8,130 bases of DNA from Acetobacteraceae bacterium (GCA_027306955.1 DAHUXX010000233.1:1-8130); one strand, 5' to 3'. Positions 1 to 7,015 are shown, numbered from the stretch's first letter. Numbers and translations are program-made. Notes: a model not told the origin generated them from the sequence alone.

Positions 1-816
1 CGCCAGCGCCAGATGCAGCGCGCCCGCCAGCAGCTGACGGCCGTCGGCGATGTGGTGCGCCATGAGGGCGCGCTGCTCGACACCGCGGAAATGCGCGCGC
101 AGGGATTGCAGGCGCAGGACCAGTTCGCCTACCCGTTCCGCCAGCTCCAGCCGATGCCGCCAGCGTACGGGCCGCCGCAGGCGCCCGGCGCCGCCACGCC
201 CGCGCCCTCGCCGCAACAGACCCCGCGGCAGGACGCGGCGCGCGCGCATGAGCAGAAGATGCAGCAGGCTCTGCGCATGGCGATCGGCGAGGTGATGCAG
301 CAATTCGCCGATCTCACCGGCCATATTCCCCCCAATCTGGGCAACGCGGACGCGGCGATGCGCGCGGCCGCCCAGGCGCTCGCGCAGCACCGCGATGCCG
401 CCGCCGCGGTGGCGGAACGCCAGGCGATCGTGGCGCTGCAGAAAGGCGGCCAGGCGATGAGCCAGCAGCTCGCCCGGCAGTTCGGCCGCGGCCGGCAGTC
501 GGGCGAGGGGCAGCAGCCGGGCGGCTGGCGCGGCGGCGAGCAGCTCGGCCGCGGCTACGGCGGGCAGGGCTTCGGCAATTCCTGGGGCTTCGGCCGCGGC
601 CGTAACCCGATGGCAAACTCCTCGCGCGATCCGCTCGGGCGGATGACGCAGGATGGCAGCGCCGGCTCCGCGGACAACGGCTATGTGCACATTCCCAACA
701 GGATGGAGCACACCCGCGCCCGCGCCATCCAGCAGGAGCTGCGCCGCCGCGACGCCAATCCCGCCCTCTCGCCCGTCGAGCGCGCTTACATCAAACGCCT
801 GCTCAACACGTTATAG
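1..816 (+). CDS. TIGR02302/DUF4175 family protein, C-terminal part (5' end outside window)
   Basis: The reading frame is open from the first base, so the true start lies upstream. About 271 residues are visible and end at a TAG (814-816). The visible part begins with a charged helical stretch, then a Pro/Ala/Gln-rich linker and a helical region around window residues 75-155. A Gly/Arg/Gln-rich low-complexity segment follows (roughly 155-205). It closes with a conserved-looking tail carrying RDPLGR, then GYVHIPNRME, then a basic helix ending YIKRLLNTL. That tail is what I recognise from the alphaproteobacterial TIGR02302 (DUF4175) family. These are large proteins with N-terminal membrane segments, which would lie outside this window, and their function is unknown. 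The FkbM methyltransferase gene starts 8 bases downstream, suggesting co-transcription. Family assignment is fairly sure; no biochemical role is claimed. Confidence 0.82.
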   Translation, partial: RQRQMQRARQQLTAVGDVVRHEGALLDTAEMRAQGLQAQDQFAYPFRQLQPMPPAYGPPQAPGAATPAPSPQQTPRQDAARAHEQKMQQALRMAIGEVMQQFADLTGHIPPNLGNADAAMRAAAQALAQHRDAAAAVAERQAIVALQKGGQAMSQQLARQFGRGRQSGEGQQPGGWRGGEQLGRGYGGQGFGNSWGFGRGRNPMANSSRDPLGRMTQDGSAGSADNGYVHIPNRMEHTRARAIQQELRRRDANPALSPVERAYIKRLLNTL

Positions 817-824
817 CGTCCGCC

Positions 825-1805
825 ATGACCACTCGCTTCACGCCAAGGCGCATCGTGCGCGCCCTGCGCCGCCGGGTCCGCCGCCTGCTGCACCCGGAAC
901 CGCCGGCGCCGCCAGACGAACTGCAGATCTATCGCGGCTACACACAGGCCGACCTCGCGGTGTTCGAGCCGTTCGACATCAGGCCGGCGCCGACACCCGG
1001 CTTCGTCACCGATTTCCATGGCGGGCGCACGCGCACCTCCCTGCTGTGGGACTCGGCGCGGCCCCTCGACGGCACAGTGCTGCCGCGCCCGATCCCCGCC
1101 GATTATCACGCCGAGACCATCGAATGGGTCGGCACGCTGCGCAGCGTGCTGGAGGCCAGGGGCGGCTACGCGGCGATGGAGGTGGGCGCGGGCATGGGGC
1201 CGTGGCTGGTCGCCGCCGGCGTGGCCGCACGGCTGCGCGGGCTCTCGCCGATCCGTCTCGCCGGCATCGAGGCGGACCCCGCGCGCTTCGCGGCGATGCG
1301 CCAGAACCTCGCCGACAACGGCTTCGATCCCGACGCGCAGATGCTCATCGAGGGGGCCGCGGGCGCCACCGCCGGGATCGCGCATTGGCCGGTCCGCGAG
1401 GATGCGCGCAACGACGCCGGCATGCGCCCGGTGCGCGACGGTGTTGCGGACGATGCCGCCTATTACGAGGGCGACGTTGGCCGCGCCATGGAGGTGAAGG
1501 TCCACGCGCTCGGCCCCCTGCTCGCGCGCGAGCCGCGCTGGGACCTGCTGCATATCGACATCCAGGGCGGCGAGGGCGAGCTGTGCGCCGGCGTGATCGA
1601 TGCGATGTCAAAACATGTACGCCGGCTGGTGGTGGCGACCCATTCGCGGGTGCTGGACGGCGCGGTGATGGCGACGATGCGCGCCGCCCGCTGGCGGCTG
1701 GAGGCGGAGAAGCCGACACGCTTCATCCCGCAGGACGACATCGCCTCGCTCGAACGCATGGCGACCCACGATGGCACCCAGGTCTGGCGCAACCCGCGCC
1801 TGTAG
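825..1805 (+). CDS. FkbM-type SAM-dependent methyltransferase
   Basis: A 326-residue protein with a class I methyltransferase core in its C-terminal two thirds. The glycine-rich SAM motif EVGAGMG is at residues 119-125. An acidic motif, GIEAD, is at 147-151, where E149 would contact the SAM ribose. The motif HIDIQGGEGEL at 243-253 corresponds to the IDVEGAE-type signature of FkbM-like (Methyltransf_21) enzymes. FkbM relatives O-methylate sugars, polyketides or other small acceptors, and the acceptor here cannot be read. Residues 1-25 are strongly basic (RRIVRALRRRVRR) and a roughly 90-residue N-terminal extension precedes the core. It is not a typical signal peptide because it lacks a hydrophobic stretch. 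The start is the first ATG after the upstream stop, without an obvious Shine-Dalgarno, so coupling to the upstream gene is plausible. Its stop faces that of the marC-like gene across 9 bases. Confidence 0.8.
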   Translation: MTTRFTPRRIVRALRRRVRRLLHPEPPAPPDELQIYRGYTQADLAVFEPFDIRPAPTPGFVTDFHGGRTRTSLLWDSARPLDGTVLPRPIPADYHAETIEWVGTLRSVLEARGGYAAMEVGAGMGPWLVAAGVAARLRGLSPIRLAGIEADPARFAAMRQNLADNGFDPDAQMLIEGAAGATAGIAHWPVREDARNDAGMRPVRDGVADDAAYYEGDVGRAMEVKVHALGPLLAREPRWDLLHIDIQGGEGELCAGVIDAMSKHVRRLVVATHSRVLDGAVMATMRAARWRLEAEKPTRFIPQDDIASLERMATHDGTQVWRNPRL

Positions 1806-1819
1806 AGGGCGCCGCTACA
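1801..1819. other. Small dyad spanning the convergent stop codons
   Basis: TGTAG at 1801-1805 and CTACA at 1815-1819 are exact inverted copies around a GC-rich 9-base centre. Each arm contains the TAG stop of one of the two converging genes, so part of the symmetry is simply the two stops facing each other. It could be a weak bidirectional terminator, but the stem is short and there is no T-run on either side. Confidence 0.25.
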
Positions 1820-2465
1820 ACCCGGCGTGCCCGGCGATCACGTCCGCGAAGCCGTGGATCATGATCTGCACGCCGATGCACATCAGCAGGAAGGCGGCCA
1901 GCCGCGAGAGGGTCTGCCGCGCCGTGGGCCCAAGCCAGGCAGCGATGCGCGGCGCCGAGCCGAAGCTGAGCCAGATCGTGACGGCAACCGCGACGCAGGC
2001 GAGCGCGAGGCCGCCAAGAAAGCCCACGAGGCCCAGCCCGACCGCCGGGCGTTCCGCGCCCAGCGCCACGGCCACCGCCATCGTTCCGGGCCCGGTGGTG
2101 AGCGGCATGGTAAGCGGATAGAAGGCGATGGAAACGCCGGTGCCGGCCACCGCCTGGCTGGACTTGCGCTCCTCATAGGCATCCGGCGTCGCCAGCAGCT
2201 CCCACGCGCGGACCGCCACCACCGCGCCGCCCGCGAGTCGCAGCGCCGCGAGCGAGATGCCGAAGAAGGTCAGCACGTAGGAGCCCGCGAAAGCGGCCAC
2301 CAGCATCACCAGCGCGCCGTAGACGGCGACGAGGCGCGCCAGGTGCTGTTGTGACGCTGTACCGAACTCGGCGGTCGTCTCGTGGAAGATCAGCGCCATC
2401 CCGAGCGGGTTCACCACCGAGAACAGGGCTGGAAACGCGAGCAGGAAAGCGCGCAGCGCCGTCAT
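1815..2465 (-). CDS. MarC family inner-membrane protein
   Basis: A 216-residue very hydrophobic protein with about six membrane segments (roughly residues 3-23, 43-63, 66-87, 109-131, 141-166 and 188-209). Family landmarks are visible: FSVVNPLG near residues 15-22 in the first helix, FFGISLAALRLAGG at 67-80, YPLTMPLTTGPGT at 116-128, and a terminal helix with CIGVQIMIHG at 196-205. These match the MarC/UPF0056 family. The family is named after the mar locus, but an antibiotic-resistance role has not held up and its transport substrate is unknown. The length is normal. The ATG at 2465 is favoured because the first helix begins at once; only a weak TAGG lies upstream (2477-2480). It is last in the minus-strand block and separated from the DUF1993 gene by 100 bases holding a large inverted repeat, so its expression may be partly separate. 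Confidence 0.9.
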   Translation of the reverse strand: MTALRAFLLAFPALFSVVNPLGMALIFHETTAEFGTASQQHLARLVAVYGALVMLVAAFAGSYVLTFFGISLAALRLAGGAVVAVRAWELLATPDAYEERKSSQAVAGTGVSIAFYPLTMPLTTGPGTMAVAVALGAERPAVGLGLVGFLGGLALACVAVAVTIWLSFGSAPRIAAWLGPTARQTLSRLAAFLLMCIGVQIMIHGFADVIAGHAGL

Positions 2466-2494
2466 CGCGGAAGCGACCTACCGGGTTGTTGGGT

Positions 2495-2541
2495 GCAGGG
2501 GCCGTCGCCCAAAGGCGCGCCGATCGCGCGACGACCCCTGC
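2495..2541 (-). repeat. 14-position inverted repeat (strong stem-loop) between the DUF1993 gene and marC
   Basis: Arm 2495-2508 (GCAGGGGCCGTCGC) and arm 2528-2541 (GCGACGACCCCTGC) are inverse complements at 13 of 14 positions. The single difference (2502 against 2534) is a C/A mismatch in a plus-strand RNA but a G-U wobble in the minus-strand RNA. A transcript reading from the DUF1993 gene toward marC could therefore form an uninterrupted 14-bp stem with a loop of about 19 bases. The loop contains the palindrome GGCGCGCC (2514-2521). No T-run follows on the minus strand, so it is not a classical intrinsic terminator. It could limit read-through, protect an RNA end, or act as a leader structure for marC. 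A shorter stem CTGCC/GGCAG (2538-2542 with 2550-2554) shares one arm and would compete. Confidence 0.6.
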
Positions 2542-2565
2542 CGGGTCCGGGCAGAGCTCGCGACG

Positions 2566-3074
2566 TCAGTCCTTCGGCCCGAGGAAATCCCGCTTGCCGA
2601 TCTCGACCCCGTTGTGCCGCAGGATGTTGTAGGCCGTGGCACAGTGGAAGCCCACGTTCGGGATGACGTACCAGGTGAGGTACTTGATCCCCGACATCGT
2701 GATGTCGCCGGCGCGCTGCTTGAGCGTGATCTCGCGCCGCTCCGCCCCCTCGAACGCCGCCGGCGAGACGTCGTCGATGGAGTTGATGGTGCGCTGGATG
2801 CGCGCCTTGAGGTCCGCGAAGGAGGCCTCGCTGTCGTCCTCCTTCGGCGGCTCGAGCCCGGCGAGGCGGGCGACGCAGCCGCGTGCCATGTCGGTCGCGA
2901 TTTGCACCTGGCGGGTGAGCGCGAACATATCCGGCGCAAGCCGTGCGTTGAGCAGCACGGAAGGATCGATCTTCTTCGCCTCGGCGAAGGCCGCTCCCTT
3001 GTCGAGCACGGCAGCGAGTGCGGAAAGCTGGCCGCGGAACAGCGGTGCGGCGATATCGTAAAGCGAAACGGTCA

Positions 3075-3075
<1 letters not shown>
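2566..3075 (-). CDS. DUF1993 domain-containing protein
   Basis: A 169-residue soluble, mostly helical protein with no signal peptide or membrane segment. I recognise the DUF1993 family from NARLAPDMF (residues 43-51), a central helical part, and a C-terminal block with PNVGFHCATAYNILRHNGV (139-157) followed by IGKRDFLG (159-166). The family is usually described as DinB-like four-helix proteins of unknown activity. H144 and H154 lie in the conserved C-terminal block and could be metal or substrate ligands, which is inference only. Its ATG shares one base with the argG stop (TGATG on the minus strand). A good AGGGGG ribosome-binding sequence sits inside the end of argG at 3085-3090, 9 bases from the start. 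This implies co-transcription with argG and probable translational coupling. Length is full for the family. Confidence 0.85.
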
Positions 3076-4304
<1,229 letters not shown>

Positions 4305-4311
4305 GAAACGG

Positions 4312-4315
4312 CTCC
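4312..4315 (-). promoter_or_regulatory. argG Shine-Dalgarno that decides the start
   Basis: The minus strand reads GGAG here, 7 bases before the ATG at 4304. This supports 4304 over the in-frame ATG at 4358. Two of its bases also lie in the 3' arm of the 4314-4331 hairpin. Confidence 0.65.
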
Positions 4316-4331
4316 GCGAATTTGCTCGCGG
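4314..4331 (-). promoter_or_regulatory. Hairpin partly covering the argG ribosome-binding site
   Basis: CCGCGA (4314-4319) and TCGCGG (4326-4331) are perfect inverse complements around a 6-base AT-rich loop. On the minus-strand RNA the 3' arm runs into the GGAG Shine-Dalgarno, so folding would hide half of it. The loop is the most AT-rich piece of an otherwise GC-rich leader. Whether it is present in the mRNA depends on where transcription starts; with the candidate promoter at 4330-4358 only part would be transcribed. Confidence 0.4.
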
Positions 4332-4358
4332 GGTAGCGCCCCGGAAGGAGGCTGGCAA
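4330..4358 (-). promoter_or_regulatory. Candidate argG promoter (alphaproteobacterial housekeeping type)
   Basis: The minus strand reads TTGCCAG (4352-4358), 14 bases, then GCTACCCC (4330-4337). This partly matches the published Caulobacter housekeeping pattern TTGACGS-N10-14-GCTANAWC: about five of seven positions in each half, at an accepted spacing. It would give a short leader of about 20 bases before the ATG at 4304. The same bases also form a possible 6-bp hairpin (CCCCGG at 4339-4344 with CCGGGG at 4360-4365), so the two readings compete. Judged by eye only. Confidence 0.3.
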
Positions 4359-4400
4359 CCCGGGGTGGGCCGCCTGGCGTCCGCTAGGTCCGCGGGCGGG

Positions 4401-4832
4401 TCAGGTCCCCGCTTTCGACAGGAGGGTCTCGACCTCTTCCATCGCCTCGCCGATGCGTCTGTTGAGCAGGTTCAGCGCCTCGGAGTTGGCGCGGCTGATC
4501 AGGTCGGCCATTTCCTTGGTGTTGCGCACGGTGCGCTCATACGCCTCTTTCATCAGCTTGGCCTGGCGCGCCGCCTTGGCATTGGGCGGCTCGGCGGTGG
4601 CGAGCTGTTGCAGGCCCTCGGTGAAGGCGCCCATCGCCTGCTGCGCCAGCTCCGCCTGGCGCTTGAGCATGGCCTGCGCCCCCTCCATCGCCAGCTGGTT
4701 GGCCTCGGCCAGCACCTCGAGGTTGCGCCGGTGGGTCGCCATCAGCGCGTCCACGTCTGGCACCTTGGGCATCTTCATCTCGCCGAACGCGGCGGTGAAG
4801 GCTTCATGCGGGGTTTTCGGGCTCCGGGCCAT
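4401..4832 (-). CDS. Phasin family protein
   Basis: A 143-residue, mostly helical, amphipathic protein. After a short N-terminal stretch with FGEMKMPKVPDVDALM (residues 16-31) comes HRRNLEVLAEANQLAMEGAQ (34-53), the signature of the alphaproteobacterial phasin (Phasin_2/TIGR01841) family. Long Ala/Gln/Lys-rich helices, probably coiled coil, then run to the end. Phasins coat polyhydroxyalkanoate granules and influence their number and size, and some members act more generally as stress or chaperone-like proteins. The start at 4832 is chosen because a strong AGGAGGAG precedes it and family similarity begins there. The frame stays open to an ATG at 4988, but that extension is Arg/Pro-rich out-of-frame translation of the upstream gene. 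The first 29 bases overlap the end of the TetR/COQ9-fold gene. No PHA synthase or depolymerase gene is in the window, so the granule role is inferred from family only. Confidence 0.85.
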   Translation of the reverse strand: MARSPKTPHEAFTAAFGEMKMPKVPDVDALMATHRRNLEVLAEANQLAMEGAQAMLKRQAELAQQAMGAFTEGLQQLATAEPPNAKAARQAKLMKEAYERTVRNTKEMADLISRANSEALNLLNRRIGEAMEEVETLLSKAGT

Positions 4833-5508
4833 GCGGCTCCTCCTGCGTTGGCGGTGATGCGATGGGCGGCGCGGCAGCCGGCTCGGTGGGAGCCGACGAC
4901 GTCGATGCGGTTTCGGGTTCGGCGGGCGCGCCGATGCCGCGCCCGCACATCCGCGCCGCCTGTTCGGCGCGGCCGAGCGCGGCATCAAGGGCCGCCATGG
5001 TCGCCGAGAGATCCTCGCTGCCGTCGCGCATCCACGCTCGCACGGCCCAGAGCCAAACGCCGGTCAGCGCCTTGGCGCGCAGCAGCCCGAGCGGTCCGGT
5101 CGCCTCGGCGCCGGCGGCTTCCAGCATCCAGCCCATGCTCCGCTCGGTGGCCGCGCCCAGCAGCAAGACGAGGCCGGGGCGGGCGGGAAGGGAACGCAGC
5201 AGCGCCTCCACCCCTGCGCGATGTTCCTGCAGCACGTCGAAGCGGCGCATCAGCAGTTCGAACAGCCGGTCCCGCACGTTGCCGGTACCGGCGCCGGGGC
5301 TCCCCGCGGTGACCAGCGCCGCGCGGTCCGCCATCCGGCCGAACTTGACCAGCACCGCGATCTGGCCAGGGAAGCGCAGGCGTGCCCGCGCGAGATCAAG
5401 CCCCGCCTCTCGCGCGGCGGCGGCGACGGAGACATGCGACCAGCCACGCTCACCCGCGCGCCGGAACGCAGCACCAATCAGCGCGGTGTCGAAGGCGTCG
5501 TCTTCCAT
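4804..5508 (-). CDS. TetR/COQ9-fold protein with Pro/Ala-rich C-terminal tail
   Basis: A 234-residue protein. Residues 6-55 resemble a TetR-type N-terminal helix-turn-helix domain: an AAFRRAGERGWSHVSVAAAAREAGL stretch followed by a helix ending RLRFPGQIAVL. The usual recognition-helix pattern (SRGTLYRHFPSKE-like) is replaced by DLARARLRFPGQ. That FPG form is one I associate with COQ9-like members of the fold, which bind lipid rather than DNA. Residues 75-185 form a helical ligand-binding type domain including KALTGVWLWAVRAWMRDGSEDL (146-167). Residues about 190-234 are a Pro/Ala/Glu/Ser-rich, probably disordered tail. It could be a transcriptional regulator or a ubiquinone-related lipid-binding protein; I cannot decide. 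The ATG at 5508 has only a poor Shine-Dalgarno, and no better in-frame start lies between it and proC. It ends within the phasin gene, suggesting co-expression. Confidence 0.72.
   Translation of the reverse strand: MEDDAFDTALIGAAFRRAGERGWSHVSVAAAAREAGLDLARARLRFPGQIAVLVKFGRMADRAALVTAGSPGAGTGNVRDRLFELLMRRFDVLQEHRAGVEALLRSLPARPGLVLLLGAATERSMGWMLEAAGAEATGPLGLLRAKALTGVWLWAVRAWMRDGSEDLSATMAALDAALGRAEQAARMCGRGIGAPAEPETASTSSAPTEPAAAPPIASPPTQEEPHGPEPENPA
4837..4844 (-). promoter_or_regulatory. Strong phasin ribosome-binding site inside the upstream gene
   Basis: The minus strand reads AGGAGGAG; the AGGAGG core (4839-4844) lies 6 bases from the ATG at 4832. It is embedded in the 3' end of the TetR/COQ9-fold coding sequence. 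It fixes the phasin start and is the strongest Shine-Dalgarno I see in the window, consistent with high translation of a granule-coating protein. Confidence 0.75.
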
Positions 5509-5523
5509 CGCCTGAACATGGGA

Positions 5524-5536
5524 CGGCGCCGCGCCG
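5524..5536. other. Short GC hairpin in the proC-TetR/COQ9 gap
   Basis: CGGCG (5524-5528) and CGCCG (5532-5536) can pair around 3 bases. It lies in the 50-base gap between the proC stop and the next start. There is no T-run on either strand, and in sequence this GC-rich such a 5-bp stem is not strong evidence of function. Confidence 0.2.
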
Positions 5537-5558
5537 GTGTCACCCGGTTTGTGTGAAT

Positions 5559-6344
5559 TCAGCCAGCGAGTTCGCGCGAGCGCCGCGTGGCGGCCGCGAT
5601 GGCGCGCGAGACGGCGCCGGGCCACTCCGCCATCAGCACCTGGAGCGCCGCGGCCGTGGTGCCGCCAGGCGAGGTGACGGCGACGCGCAGCGCCGCGGCA
5701 TCCTCCTCGCTCGCCGCCAGCAGCGCGCCGGCACCCGCGACCGTGCGCCGGGCCAACAACCGCGCGAGGTCCGGCGGTATTCCCTGCTCGACCGCCGCCT
5801 TCTCCATCTCCTCGGCAAGCAGGAAGACATAGGCCGGGCCGCTGCCGGAAACGGCGGTGACAGGGTCGAGCAGCGCCTCGTCCTCCACCCAGGCGACGGT
5901 GCCGATCGCCTCCAGCAGCGTCGTGCACAGGGCCTTCGCCTCGGCGCCGACGCCGGGGCCCGCGCAGGCGACGGTCATGCCCTGGCGGATCGCGGCCGGC
6001 GTGTTGGGCATCGCGCGCACCACGGCCACGTCGCCGAGCATCCCGCGGATCCCAGCGATGGTTCGCCCGGCCATGATGGAGAGCACCACGGCACCCTTGC
6101 AGTAGGGCGCGAGGGGCGGCAGCGCCACGGCAGCCATCTGCGGCTTCACCGCCAGGATCACCGCGCGCGGCGCGAACCCCGCCGGAATCGCCGCGAGGTC
6201 GCCGGCGACGGCGAGCTCCGGCCCCGGCGAGGCCGGTCGCGCCGGGTCGACCGCCACGCTCGCGGCGAGTCCCATCTCCCGCCATCCAGCGGCCATGGCG
6301 GAGCCCATCCGGCCGAAGCCGGCCAGCAGCACGGAAGGAATCAT
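5559..6344 (-). CDS. proC: Pyrroline-5-carboxylate reductase
   Basis: This cytoplasmic enzyme reduces 1-pyrroline-5-carboxylate to proline with NAD(P)H, the last step of proline synthesis. The 261 residues match the family length. The Rossmann dinucleotide motif GFGRMGSAM is at residues 9-17. AVKPQ (65-69) and VVRAMPNTPAAIRQGMT (108-124) are conserved in the cofactor domain. The C-terminal helical dimerisation and substrate domain carries TAVSGSGPAYVFLLAEEME (163-181) and VTSPGGTTAAALQVL (223-237), the typical P5C reductase signature. Nothing appears missing. The ATG at 6344 gives the standard short N-terminus before the first strand. No clear Shine-Dalgarno precedes it; instead an 8-bp hairpin occupies that region. 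It follows the ybjN-like gene by 34 bases on the same strand, a pairing I know from other alphaproteobacteria. Confidence 0.96.
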   Translation of the reverse strand: MIPSVLLAGFGRMGSAMAAGWREMGLAASVAVDPARPASPGPELAVAGDLAAIPAGFAPRAVILAVKPQMAAVALPPLAPYCKGAVVLSIMAGRTIAGIRGMLGDVAVVRAMPNTPAAIRQGMTVACAGPGVGAEAKALCTTLLEAIGTVAWVEDEALLDPVTAVSGSGPAYVFLLAEEMEKAAVEQGIPPDLARLLARRTVAGAGALLAASEEDAAALRVAVTSPGGTTAAALQVLMAEWPGAVSRAIAAATRRSRELAG

Positions 6345-6352
6345 CGGTCAGA

Positions 6353-6370
6353 GCCCGTTCGAGAACGGGC
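6353..6370 (-). promoter_or_regulatory. Perfect 8-bp hairpin in the ybjN-proC gap, over the proC RBS region
   Basis: GCCCGTTC (6353-6360) and GAACGGGC (6363-6370) are exact inverse complements separated by 2 bases, in practice a 7-bp stem with a 4-base loop. On the minus-strand RNA it begins 8 bases after the ybjN-like stop and ends 8 bases before the proC ATG, exactly where a Shine-Dalgarno should be. A ribosome finishing ybjN would reach into it. On the plus strand it is followed by CCCTTTTC and so resembles a terminator, but no plus-strand gene precedes it. Possible roles are translational coupling, RNA processing or partial termination. Confidence 0.55.
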
Positions 6371-6378
6371 CCCTTTTC

Positions 6379-6876
6379 TCAGGCTTCGCCGGCGCAGTCG
6401 AGCATCGCCGCCTGCAGCGCCTCGGCCGGCGCCTTGCCACCCCAGAGCACGAACTGGAACGCGGGGAAGAAGCGCTCGCACTCGGTGATCGCGATGTCGA
6501 CCATGTCCTCGAGGCTTTCCGCCGAGGCTCCGGGCGCGCCGCGCAGCAGGACGGAGTGGCGGAACACCGGCATCCCGTCCTCCGAATCCATGCCGAAATG
6601 GCCGATCCACAGCCGCTCGTTGGCCAGCGCCAGGAGTTCGTAGAGCGACGCGCGCTGCTTCTCCGGCACCTTGAGGTCGAAGGCGCAGGTGAAGTGCATG
6701 GCGCTGATCTCGTTCGACCAGGAGAAATAGAGCCCGTAGTCGCACCATTTCCCCGGCGCCTCCGCCGCCATCTCGGCGTCGTTGCGACGGTCGAAGGCCC
6801 AGTCGTTGGCCGCCACGATCTGCTCGACCATGTCGAGTGGGTTGGCGGCGGAATCGGCATGGACATGGGCGGACAT
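6379..6876 (-). CDS. YbjN domain-containing protein
   Basis: A 165-residue soluble alpha/beta protein with no signal peptide or membrane segment. After a short N-terminus, NPLDMVEQIVAANDWAFDR (residues 12-30) begins the domain. It is followed by alternating strands including WCDYGLYFSWSNEISAMHF (44-62), a helix ASLYELLALANERLWIGHF (76-94), and a C-terminal helix ending ERFFPAFQFVLWGGKAPAEA (134-153). This is the alphaproteobacterial YbjN (PF10722) pattern. YbjN resembles the type III secretion chaperone fold; in E. coli it has been linked to motility and stress phenotypes, but its molecular function is unsettled. The start at 6876 has GGGGAG at 6885-6890, 8 bases upstream. It sits directly before proC on the same strand, so a shared transcript is likely. 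The 139 bases upstream, toward the ubiK-like gene, hold only a weak promoter candidate. Confidence 0.85.
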   Translation of the reverse strand: MSAHVHADSAANPLDMVEQIVAANDWAFDRRNDAEMAAEAPGKWCDYGLYFSWSNEISAMHFTCAFDLKVPEKQRASLYELLALANERLWIGHFGMDSEDGMPVFRHSVLLRGAPGASAESLEDMVDIAITECERFFPAFQFVLWGGKAPAEALQAAMLDCAGEA

Positions 6877-6969
6877 CGCTCAGGCTCCCCGGCTGGTGGG
6901 ATGGGATCGGCCGTGTTGCGCGGCTTCCACGAGATGTTGCGTCACTTCCCGTTGGCGACCACGACCAAT

Positions 6970-6999
6970 AGCCTAGAGAACGATTTTGCCGCGCCGCAA
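6970..6999 (-). promoter_or_regulatory. Weak candidate promoter upstream of the ybjN-like gene
   Basis: The minus strand reads TTGCGG (6994-6999), 18 bases, then TAGGCT (6970-6975). The stretch between about 6963 and 6990 is unusually AT-rich for this window (AAAATCG, CTATTGG), which is the main reason to suspect a promoter. Otherwise I see nothing in the 6877-7015 gap beyond the ybjN ribosome-binding site. Confidence 0.25.
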
Positions 7000-7015
7000 G
7001 AGGGTCGCCGAACCG

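Noticed and set aside
653..1864. 403-codon plus-strand frame overlapping the DUF4175 and FkbM genes
   Set aside because: It is in a different frame from both recognised genes and its product is Arg/Ala/Pro-rich with no family features.
2514..2526. Nested palindromes GGCGCGCC and CGATCG
   Set aside because: Short GC palindromes are common at this composition. I treat them only as part of the loop of the larger inverted repeat.
4305..4358. 18-codon N-terminal extension of argG from an ATG at 4358
   Set aside because: The extension is not argG-like, and the ATG at 4304 has a well-placed GGAG and yields the normal N-terminus.
4804..6285. A 493-codon minus-strand frame that could suggest a large fusion protein ending in the TetR/COQ9-fold domain
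   Set aside because: The part upstream of 5508 is an out-of-frame reading of proC, which is intact in another frame. The composition there is Gly/Arg-rich nonsense.
6353..6378. Intrinsic terminator on the plus strand (hairpin plus CCCTTTTC)
   Set aside because: No plus-strand gene ends here; the run of four T is interrupted and the transcribed genes are on the minus strand, where the T-run is on the wrong side.
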